Of a DNA stretch of 64,000 nucleotides, positions 26,189 through 33,279 are shown in pieces. This DNA comes from Pseudomonas frederiksbergensis (GTDB lineage Bacteria > Pseudomonadota > Gammaproteobacteria > Pseudomonadales > Pseudomonadaceae): positions 372,001 to 436,000 of the forward strand of contig NZ_MOBM01000038.1 in the NCBI RefSeq assembly GCF_003732275.1. The letters are read 5' to 3'. Position 1 is the first letter of the stretch, and the number at the start of each line of letters is the position of its first letter. The notes under the pieces are model-generated. The model ran no database searches. It was given only the letters and a program-made list of their open reading frames with translations, and had not been told where the DNA came from. Position numbers and translations under genes: made by a program.

Positions 26189-27769
26189 TTAGAGAGCATC
26201 GCGCGATGGCCTGCCATCAACCAGGCGCTGGATGCGCAGCGGATTACCATTTTTCAGTGCTTCCGGCAGCAGGCTGTCGGGGTAGTTCTGGAAGCACACC
26301 GGGCGCAGGAAACGGTCGATGGCCAGGGTGCCCACCGAGGTGCCGCGCGCATCGGAAGTCGCCGGATACGGCCCGCCATGAACCATCGAGTCGCAGACTT
26401 CCACGCCGGTCGGATAGCCGTTGAGCAGGATCCGTCCGACCTTCTGTTCCAGCAATGGAGTCAGTTCACTGAACTGTTCAAAGTCCGCCGGTTCACCGAT
26501 GATCGTTGCCGTCAGCTGCCCATGCAGGCCGTTCAACGCGGCACTGAGTTGTGCCTGATCCGCCACTTCGACGAACACCGTGGTCGGGCCGAACACTTCC
26601 TCTTGCAGCACTTCATCGCCATCGAGCAACAGGCTCACATCGGCCTTGAACAGTTGCGGTTGCGCCTGATTGCCTTGTTGCGGGTTGCCGGCCAAATGCT
26701 CGATTTTCGGATGCGCGAGGAGCTTCTGAAGGCCTTTGCCATAGCTGCCCAACGTACCGGCATTGAGCATGGTTTGCGCCGGTTGATCGCCAATCAGCCC
26801 CGCCACCTGCTGCACGAACGCACTGAACTGCGGCGAACGAATGCCGATCACCAACCCCGGATTGGTACAGAACTGACCACACCCCTGCACCACCGAAGCC
26901 GTGAGATCACGGGCGACGCTTTCAGCCCGAGCTTCCAGCGCTTGAGGCAGCACGATCACCGGGTTGATGCTCGACATCTCGGCAAACACCGGAATCGGCT
27001 GCGCGCGTGCCGCGGCCATGTCGCACAGCGCACGGCCACCCTTCAGTGAGCCGGTAAAACCGACCGCCTGAATCGCCGGGTGCCTGACCAACGCTTCCCC
27101 CACCCCGCCGCCATAGATCATGTTGAACACACCGGCCGGCATGGCAGTTTTCTCGGCGGCACGGATCACGGCGTCGGCCACCCACTCGGCGGTTGCCATG
27201 TGGCCACTGTGGGCCTTGAACACCACCGGGCAACCGGCGGCCAAGGCGGATGCGGTGTCGCCGCCCGCCGTGGAAAACGCCAACGGAAAGTTACTCGCGC
27301 CAAACACCGCGACCGGCCCGAGGCCGATGCGGTACTGACGCAGATCCGGACGCGGCAATGGCGTACGTTCAGGCAGCGCGCGATCAATCCGCGCCCCATA
27401 GAAATCACCGCGCCGCAGTACCTTGGCGAACAGACGCATCTGGCCGCTGGTGCGACCACGCTCGCCTTGAATACGGCCGGCCGGCAATGCGGTTTCGCGG
27501 CAGACCACGGCGACAAAGTCATCGCCCAGCGCATCCAGCTCATCGGCAATCGCATCGAGAAATTGCGCACGTCGTTCGGCGCTCAGGCTGCGATAGGCCG
27601 GGTAAGCAGCGGCGGCGGCCTTCGCGGCGGCGTCGACTTCTTCAAGGGTGGCCTGATAGAAATCGTGAGGCAAAGCCTCGCCAGTGCTGGCGTCGACGCT
27701 TTGGAGTTTGACGGTGCCGGTAGCGCTACGCTGACCGCCAATGTAGTTGTGGCCAAGAATCCGGGTCAT
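26189..27769 (-). CDS. alpha-ketoglutaric semialdehyde dehydrogenase (2,5-dioxovalerate dehydrogenase)
   Basis: The 526-residue NAD(P)-dependent aldehyde dehydrogenase matches the KGSADH subfamily: VFAEMSSINPV holds the general-base glutamate and GCGQFCTNPGLVIG the catalytic cysteine, and FKAHSGHMATAEW and GFTGSLKGGRAL line the cofactor site. It oxidises 2,5-dioxopentanoate to 2-oxoglutarate, the final step of oxidative pentose, hexarate and hydroxyproline routes. The start at 27769 (MTRILGHNYIGGQ) follows GGAGAC; it begins 10 bases after the stop of the FAH-family gene, so they are one transcript. Neighbouring dehydratases point to the pentonate route here. Confidence 0.9.
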   Translation of the reverse strand: MTRILGHNYIGGQRSATGTVKLQSVDASTGEALPHDFYQATLEEVDAAAKAAAAAYPAYRSLSAERRAQFLDAIADELDALGDDFVAVVCRETALPAGRIQGERGRTSGQMRLFAKVLRRGDFYGARIDRALPERTPLPRPDLRQYRIGLGPVAVFGASNFPLAFSTAGGDTASALAAGCPVVFKAHSGHMATAEWVADAVIRAAEKTAMPAGVFNMIYGGGVGEALVRHPAIQAVGFTGSLKGGRALCDMAAARAQPIPVFAEMSSINPVIVLPQALEARAESVARDLTASVVQGCGQFCTNPGLVIGIRSPQFSAFVQQVAGLIGDQPAQTMLNAGTLGSYGKGLQKLLAHPKIEHLAGNPQQGNQAQPQLFKADVSLLLDGDEVLQEEVFGPTTVFVEVADQAQLSAALNGLHGQLTATIIGEPADFEQFSELTPLLEQKVGRILLNGYPTGVEVCDSMVHGGPYPATSDARGTSVGTLAIDRFLRPVCFQNYPDSLLPEALKNGNPLRIQRLVDGRPSRDAL

Positions 27770-27779
27770 GGGTGTCTCC

Positions 27780-28772
27780 TTAAAGTGTGCCGACGGTGCC
27801 GGGTTCAAACGCCGCTTCAACGGGCTCAATGCCGTTGATCAGGGGCGCGCCGAACTCGGCCTGACTGATCTCGAACACATCACCCGGTTGGGTGCGGATG
27901 CCGTCAGCGAAAGACAGGGTCGCGGTGCCGAAGAAGTGAATATGCACGTCACCGGGGCGCAGGAACTGGCTGTATTTGAAATGGTGGTACTCGAGGTTTT
28001 CCAGGCTGTGGCACATGTTCGCTTCGCCACTGAGGAATTCGTTCTGCCACAGCACTTCACCATCGCGCAGGATCCGGCTGGTGCCGGCCAGATGCTGGGG
28101 CAACTGGCCGACCCGAAGCTCCGGGCCATAACTGCAACTGCGCAATTTCGAATGGGCCAGGTAGAGGTAATTCTTGCGCTCCATCACATGATCAGAGAAC
28201 TCGTTGCCCACCGCGAAACCGAGGCGATACGGTTTGCCGTCGTGGCCGATTACATAGAGACCGCTGAGTTCAGGTTCCTCCCCGGCATCTTCGGCAAACG
28301 GCGGCAGCGGGAACGGTTGGCCCGGTCGCACAACGATGCTGCCGTCGCCCTTGTAGAACCACTCCGGTTGCACGCCAGCCCGGCCGGTCGCGGGTTTACC
28401 GCCCTCCACGCCCCACTTGAAGATGCGCATGGTGTCGGTCATGGCGGTTTCGTCGCCGACCTGCTGATGCATTTTGTCCCGGGCCGACGCGCTGCCCAGA
28501 TGGGTCAGGCCGGTGCCGCTGACCAGCATGTGCGCGGGGTCCGGGTGATCCAGCGGCGGCAGGATTTGCAGATTGGTCAGCAGCGCTGAATAGTCGTGGC
28601 TGATGCCCAACCCCAGGGTTTGAACCTGTTGCTCAAGATTGACGCCCGCCTCGATCGCTGCCAGCGCCAGATCCCGCACCGAGCGCGCATCCTGCACTTC
28701 GCGCACCAGACCGTCCTCGACCACGCCGACGCGGCGTTCGCCGTTACTCAATTCGAACTGAACTAAACGCAT
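27780..28772 (-). CDS. FAH-family 2-keto-3-deoxypentonate dehydratase (AraD1/GguC family)
   Basis: The 330-residue protein starts MRLVQFELSNGERRVGVVED and has a C-terminal fumarylacetoacetase-like domain with metal ligands in GLYVIGHDGKPYRLGFAVGN-EFSDH and the ending SFADGIRTQPGDVFEIS. It belongs to the AraD1/GguC family found in sugar-acid loci. In Weimberg-type pathways an FAH-family enzyme dehydrates 2-keto-3-deoxypentonate to alpha-ketoglutaric semialdehyde, which is the substrate of the dehydrogenase encoded next. That assignment is by context and family; activity is not shown. AGGAG precedes the start at 28772. Confidence 0.82.
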   Translation of the reverse strand: MRLVQFELSNGERRVGVVEDGLVREVQDARSVRDLALAAIEAGVNLEQQVQTLGLGISHDYSALLTNLQILPPLDHPDPAHMLVSGTGLTHLGSASARDKMHQQVGDETAMTDTMRIFKWGVEGGKPATGRAGVQPEWFYKGDGSIVVRPGQPFPLPPFAEDAGEEPELSGLYVIGHDGKPYRLGFAVGNEFSDHVMERKNYLYLAHSKLRSCSYGPELRVGQLPQHLAGTSRILRDGEVLWQNEFLSGEANMCHSLENLEYHHFKYSQFLRPGDVHIHFFGTATLSFADGIRTQPGDVFEISQAEFGAPLINGIEPVEAAFEPGTVGTL

Positions 28773-28814
28773 GTCTTTCTCCTGTAAACAAACTCGAAAA
28801 CGCCACAAAACCAA

Positions 28815-28905
28815 TGTGGGAGCGAGCCTGCTCGCGATGAGGCCATTCGGTCCGACATCAATGTTGAATATCAGGCTGTCATCGCGAGCAGGCTCGCTCC
28901 CACAG
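28815..28905. repeat. REP pair, GTGGGAGCGAGCCTGCTCGCGA family
   Basis: The arms tgtgggagcgagcctgctcg-cgatga and tcatcgcgagcaggctcgct-cccaca enclose a ~35-base loop. The element is inside the catabolic operon, between the MFS gene and the FAH-family gene, where it could change relative mRNA amounts. Confidence 0.87.
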
Positions 28906-28928
28906 TTGATTGGTGTTAAACCTCAGAT

Positions 28929-30251
28929 TCAGATACGGGTAGCCCCACGCGCACTGGCCGCAAACTCATCGGCCGGTAGCACGTGCTTACGCTCCAGCAG
29001 CCGATAAACCACACCCGTCAGCACCAGGCCGAACACCATTACACAGGACAGGAAGTACAACCCCGACGCCAGATTGCCCGTGTATTCCTTCAGCGCGCCG
29101 ATCACGAACGGGCCGATGTAGCCGCCGAGGTTGCCCACCGAGTTGATCAAGGCAATGCCCGCCGCCGCACTGGCGCCAGCGAAGAAGCGACCCGGCAAGG
29201 TCCAGAACACCGCGGTGCAGGAAAACAACGCGAACGCCACCAGGCACAGCGCCGCCAATTGCAGCACCGGCACCGTCAGCCAGGCGCTGAGAAACAGACC
29301 GATGGCGCCCAGCACATACAGCACCGCCAAATGACCGTAGCGATCATTCAAGCGATCTGAACTGCGCGGAATAATCAACAAACCGATGATCCCGAAGATG
29401 TACGGCACCGACGACACAAACCCGGTCATCAGGTCAGTGCCAGCGAACTGCTTGATCAACGTCGGCAACCACAAACCGAGACCGTAGATGCTCAACGTCA
29501 CCGGCAGATAGAACAGCGCCAGCAGCAACACGCGTTTGTCCTTCAGCGCATGCAGCGGATTGCCGTGGCGGGTCTGGCCATACTCTTCCAGGTCCTTTTT
29601 CAGTTCGCCGGTCAGCCAGTCTTTCTCAGACTGGTCCATCCATTTCACCTGTTGCGGGCCGTCCGGCAGGTAACGCAGCACTGGCCAGGTCAGCAGGATC
29701 GCGGGTGTACCGATGACGATGAACAGCCACTGCCAACCGTGCAGCCCAAGAATGCCGTCCATGCCCAGCAAGCCGCCGGACACCGGACCGGTAATCATCA
29801 TCGCGATGGGTTGGGAAAGGATGAACAACCCGAGGATTTTGCCGCGATGGCGGATCGGGAACCATTGGGTGATGTAGTACAGAACGCCCGGGAAGAACCC
29901 GGCTTCGGCCGCGCCGAGCAGAAAGCGCATCACATAGAAGCTGTTCGGTCCCTGGACGAACGCCATGCCGATGGTGATAGCGCCCCAGGTGATCATGATC
30001 CGCGCGAACCAGCGCCGGGCGCCGAAGCGGTCGAGCATCAGGTTGCTGGGGATTTCCAGCAGGAAGTAGCCAATGAAGAACAGCCCGGCACCCAAGCCAT
30101 AAGCCGCGTCACCCAGGCCGATGTCGGCGCCCATGTGCAGCTTGGCGAAACCGACCGCGGAGCGATCCACATAGGCGATCAGGTACAGCAGGATCAGGAA
30201 GGGAATCAGTTTCAGCGTGATGCGACGAATAAGCCGCAGTTCCTGGCTCAT
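28929..30251 (-). CDS. MFS transporter, anion:cation symporter family (sugar-acid uptake)
   Basis: The 440-residue protein has 12 predicted membrane segments and the ACS-family features: MRRxx-like loop DRFGARRWFARIMITWG after helix 2-3 and FLLGAAEAGFFPGVLYYITQ in helix 4. Family members import small carboxylates such as hexuronates, tartrate or phthalates by proton symport. Placed with pentonate catabolic genes, it is likely the aldonate importer (inference). GGAGAC lies seven bases before the ATG at 30251. It is the first gene of the minus-strand transcript, divergent from the dehydratase. Confidence 0.88.
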   Translation of the reverse strand: MSQELRLIRRITLKLIPFLILLYLIAYVDRSAVGFAKLHMGADIGLGDAAYGLGAGLFFIGYFLLEIPSNLMLDRFGARRWFARIMITWGAITIGMAFVQGPNSFYVMRFLLGAAEAGFFPGVLYYITQWFPIRHRGKILGLFILSQPIAMMITGPVSGGLLGMDGILGLHGWQWLFIVIGTPAILLTWPVLRYLPDGPQQVKWMDQSEKDWLTGELKKDLEEYGQTRHGNPLHALKDKRVLLLALFYLPVTLSIYGLGLWLPTLIKQFAGTDLMTGFVSSVPYIFGIIGLLIIPRSSDRLNDRYGHLAVLYVLGAIGLFLSAWLTVPVLQLAALCLVAFALFSCTAVFWTLPGRFFAGASAAAGIALINSVGNLGGYIGPFVIGALKEYTGNLASGLYFLSCVMVFGLVLTGVVYRLLERKHVLPADEFAASARGATRI

Positions 30252-30443
30252 GAGTTCGGTCTCCGATTGTTGTTGTTATAGAACCTCGGGGGACGCCTCT
30301 CGCAGAAAACCGCCAGGGCCACCCCTCCGTTGAAAACGACTATATAGTAATACTATTTAACCAACAACACTTCCAAACAGCCGAAATTGCGCTTATGTTA
30401 CGCCGTAGCTCGAACAATATAGTCATACAATAAGAGAACGATC
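30252..30443. promoter_or_regulatory. divergent promoter region of the pentonate cluster with two operator-like palindromes
   Basis: An AT-rich 192-bp region separates the MFS and dehydratase genes. ATAGTAATACTAT at 30344-30356 is a perfect 13-base palindrome, and ATAGTCATACAAT at 30419-30431 is the same with two changes. Both match the GT-N3-AC core preferred by FadR-subfamily GntR regulators. On the minus strand TTGTTG (30367-30362) and TATAGT (30344-30339), 17 bases apart, form a plausible promoter whose -10 box touches the first site. The second site ends 12 bases before the dehydratase ATG. Confidence 0.68.
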
Positions 30444-32180
30444 ATGTCTGATAAGAAACCCACCCTGCGCTCCGCCCAATGGTTTGGCACCGCCGACAAG
30501 AACGGCTTCATGTACCGCAGCTGGATGAAGAATCAGGGCATCGCCGACCATCAGTTCCACGGCAAGCCGATCATCGGCATCTGCAACACCTGGTCGGAAC
30601 TGACCCCGTGCAACGCGCATTTCCGGCAGATCGCCGAGCACGTCAAACGCGGGGTGATCGAAGCCGGCGGTTTTCCAGTGGAATTCCCGGTGTTCTCCAA
30701 TGGCGAATCGAACCTGCGCCCCACCGCGATGCTCACCCGCAACCTGGCGAGCATGGACGTCGAGGAAGCGATTCGCGGTAACCCGATCGATGGCGTGGTG
30801 CTGCTCACCGGCTGCGACAAAACCACTCCGGCGCTGCTGATGGGCGCGGCCAGTTGCGACGTGCCGGCGATCGTCGTCACCGGCGGACCGATGCTCAATG
30901 GCAAGCACAAGGGCCAGGACATCGGCTCGGGCACGGTGGTCTGGCAGCTCAGCGAACAGGTCAAGGCGGGCACCATCACCATTGATGATTTCCTCGCGGC
31001 CGAGGGCGGCATGTCACGCTCGGCCGGTACCTGCAACACCATGGGCACGGCCTCGACCATGGCTTGCATGGCCGAAGCCCTCGGCACTTCCCTGCCCCAC
31101 AACGCGGCGATTCCAGCGGTCGATGCACGCCGTTATGTGTTGGCGCACATGTCCGGCATGCGTGCGGTGGAGATGGTCCGCGAAGATTTGAAACTGTCGA
31201 AAATCCTCACCAAGGAAGCCTTCGAAAATGCCATCCGGGTGAACGCCGCCATCGGTGGTTCGACCAACGCGGTGATCCACCTGAAAGCCATCGCCGGGCG
31301 CATCGGTGTCGAGCTGGACCTGGATGACTGGACCCGCATCGGTCGCGGCATGCCGACCATTGTCGACCTGCAACCCTCCGGGCGCTTCCTGATGGAAGAG
31401 TTCTACTACGCCGGCGGCTTGCCCGCGGTGTTGCGTCGCCTCGGCGAAGCCAACCTGATTCCGAACCCGAATGCCCTCACCGTCAACGGCAAAACCATCG
31501 GCGAGAACACCAAGGACGCGCCAATCTACGGCCAGGACGAAGTGATCCGCACCCTCGACAACCCGATCCGCGCCGACGGCGGCATTTGTGTGTTGCGCGG
31601 CAACCTGGCGCCACTGGGTGCGGTGCTCAAACCTTCCGCCGCGAGTGCCGAATTGATGCAGCATCGCGGGCGCGCGGTGGTGTTCGAGAACTTCGACATG
31701 TACAAGGCGCGGATCAACGATCCGGAACTGGATGTAGATGCCAATTCGATTCTGGTGATGAAAAACTGCGGGCCGAAGGGTTATCCGGGCATGGCCGAAG
31801 TCGGCAACATGGGGTTGCCAGCCAAGCTGCTGGCCCAGGGCGTGACCGACATGGTGCGGATTTCCGACGCACGCATGAGCGGCACCGCTTACGGCACGGT
31901 GGTCTTGCATGTGGCACCGGAAGCGGCGGCTGGCGGGCCTTTGGCGACAGTGAAGGAAGGCGACTGGATCGAGCTTGATTGCGCCAACGGGCGTTTGCAC
32001 CTGGACATTCCGGATGCAGAGCTGGCGGCGCGCATGGCGGATCTGCAGCCGCCACAGCAATTGATCGTGGGCGGTTATCGTCAGCTGTACATCGATCATG
32101 TGCTGCAGGCGGATCAGGGTTGCGACTTCGACTTCCTCGTCGGATGCCGAGGGGCCGAAGTGCCGCGTCATTCTCACTGA
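30444..32180 (+). CDS. IlvD/Edd-family aldonate dehydratase (L-arabinonate/D-xylonate dehydratase type)
   Basis: The 578-residue enzyme belongs to the sugar-acid branch of the IlvD/Edd family. Cys56, Cys124 and Cys197 are spaced 68 and 73 residues apart, exactly as the [2Fe-2S] ligands of L-arabinonate dehydratase from Rhizobium; motifs are CNTWSELTPCNAHF, TGCDKTTPALLMGA and SAGTCNTMGTAST. It would turn a pentonate (L-arabinonate or D-xylonate) into the 2-keto-3-deoxy acid, feeding the FAH-family enzyme and KGSADH encoded divergently. The precise aldonate cannot be decided from sequence alone. AAGAGA precedes the ATG. Confidence 0.88.
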   Translation: MSDKKPTLRSAQWFGTADKNGFMYRSWMKNQGIADHQFHGKPIIGICNTWSELTPCNAHFRQIAEHVKRGVIEAGGFPVEFPVFSNGESNLRPTAMLTRNLASMDVEEAIRGNPIDGVVLLTGCDKTTPALLMGAASCDVPAIVVTGGPMLNGKHKGQDIGSGTVVWQLSEQVKAGTITIDDFLAAEGGMSRSAGTCNTMGTASTMACMAEALGTSLPHNAAIPAVDARRYVLAHMSGMRAVEMVREDLKLSKILTKEAFENAIRVNAAIGGSTNAVIHLKAIAGRIGVELDLDDWTRIGRGMPTIVDLQPSGRFLMEEFYYAGGLPAVLRRLGEANLIPNPNALTVNGKTIGENTKDAPIYGQDEVIRTLDNPIRADGGICVLRGNLAPLGAVLKPSAASAELMQHRGRAVVFENFDMYKARINDPELDVDANSILVMKNCGPKGYPGMAEVGNMGLPAKLLAQGVTDMVRISDARMSGTAYGTVVLHVAPEAAAGGPLATVKEGDWIELDCANGRLHLDIPDAELAARMADLQPPQQLIVGGYRQLYIDHVLQADQGCDFDFLVGCRGAEVPRHSH

Positions 32181-32194
32181 CACCATCTATCCCC

Positions 32195-32284
32195 TGTGGG
32201 AGCGAGCCTGCTCGCGATGACGGACTGACAGCCAACTTAAATGTTGAATGCTCAACCGCTATCGCGAGCAGGCTCGCTCCCACA
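32195..32284. repeat. REP pair, GTGGGAGCGAGCCTGCTCGCGA family
   Basis: Arms tgtgggagcgagcctgctcg-cga and tcgcgagcaggctcgctccc-aca around a ~43-base loop, located between the dehydratase stop and the FadR-type regulator. It resembles the copy at 28815-28905 including parts of the loop (atgttgaat). Confidence 0.87.
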
Positions 32285-32384
32285 ATGGTTCTGCGTCTGC
32301 ATCAGAATCTTGCGCTAGCGACCTTCACTCGCCGCGCCTGCTATCATGCGCGGCACCCCATCGCACAGGATCGCGCCGTTCCCC

Positions 32385-33104
32385 ATGGATTACCGCAAAC
32401 CCTCCGACCGCAAAAGCATGCACTCGCGCATCGTCCAGGAACTGGGCATGCAGATCGTCTCGGGACGTTTCAAACCGGACGACAAACTGCCCGCCGAAGC
32501 CCTGCTGTGCGAGGAATACGCGGTCAGCCGGCCGGTGCTGCGCGAAGCCACTCGCGTATTGGTCGCCAAGGGCCTGGTGTATTCCCGTCCACGGGTCGGC
32601 ACGGTGGTCAAGCAGCGCAAGGAATGGCACATGCTCGACCCGGACGTGCTGCACTGGTTGATGCAAAGCAGCCCGCAAAATGAATTCTTTGATCTGCTGA
32701 CCAGCGTGCGCAGCATCATCGAACCGGCCGCCGCCGCGTTGGCCGCGCAGTTCGCCACGGATGAAGACATCGCCTCCATCGGTGAAGCCTACCAACGCAT
32801 GGAAGCTGCACCGACCCCGGAAGCGTTGTTGCAACCGGACCTCGATTTCCACAGCCGCATCGCCGACGCGACTCATAACGACTTGCTGGCGAACCTGTGC
32901 AACATGCTGTCGGTGGCAATTGCCGAAGCCTTGAAGCATTCAAACCAACGACCGAATCTGCATGAATTGGCGATGCCACGGCACAAGGCGATCCTCACCG
33001 CTATCGAGAATCGCGATGCGTTGGGCGCACGGCATGCGACGCTGGTGCAGCTGGATGATGCGCGTAGTGCGCTGAATGTGGTGCTGGGAACCGATCCCTC
33101 ATAA
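32385..33104 (+). CDS. FadR-subfamily GntR transcriptional regulator
   Basis: The 239-residue protein has a GntR winged helix at residues ~15-80 (MQIVSGRFKPDDKLPAEALL; CEEYAVSRPVLREATRVLVA) and an all-helical FCD effector domain with the metal ligands D..H in LQPDLDFHSRIADATHNDLL and later histidines in MPRHKAILTAIENRD and GARHATLVQ. FCD-domain regulators bind small carboxylates and leave DNA in response. It follows the dehydratase on the same strand, so it is the natural regulator of the divergent promoter with two GT-N3-AC palindromes. I used the ATG at 32385; a start 11 codons later is possible. Confidence 0.88.
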   Translation: MDYRKPSDRKSMHSRIVQELGMQIVSGRFKPDDKLPAEALLCEEYAVSRPVLREATRVLVAKGLVYSRPRVGTVVKQRKEWHMLDPDVLHWLMQSSPQNEFFDLLTSVRSIIEPAAAALAAQFATDEDIASIGEAYQRMEAAPTPEALLQPDLDFHSRIADATHNDLLANLCNMLSVAIAEALKHSNQRPNLHELAMPRHKAILTAIENRDALGARHATLVQLDDARSALNVVLGTDPS

Positions 33105-33119
33105 CCACCACAAATCCAA

Positions 33120-33208
33120 TGTGGGAGCGGGCTTGCTCGCGAAGACGGAGTATCAGTCGACATCAATGCTGAATGTACACGCATTCGCGAGCAAGCCCGC
33201 TCCCACAG
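33120..33208. repeat. REP pair, GTGGGAGCGGGCTTGCTCGCGA family
   Basis: The arms tgtgggagcgggcttgctcg-cgaa and ttcgcgagcaagcccgctcc-caca flank a ~40-base loop. Together with the terminator at 33234 it fills the convergent gap between the regulator and the RND gene. Confidence 0.87.
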
Positions 33209-33233
33209 GGGATCTGTGTCGAACTTGAGGTAT

Positions 33234-33264
33234 AAAAAAGCCGCAACCTTGGTTGCGGCTTTGT
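33234..33264 (-). terminator. rho-independent terminator of the RND gene
   Basis: A strong stem AAGCCGCAACC/GGTTGCGGCTT with a two-base loop lies 16 bases after the RND stop. T-rich or A-rich runs on both sides suggest that it works in both directions and also ends the regulator transcript. Confidence 0.88.
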
Positions 33265-33279
33265 TGTTTCAGCGACCGG

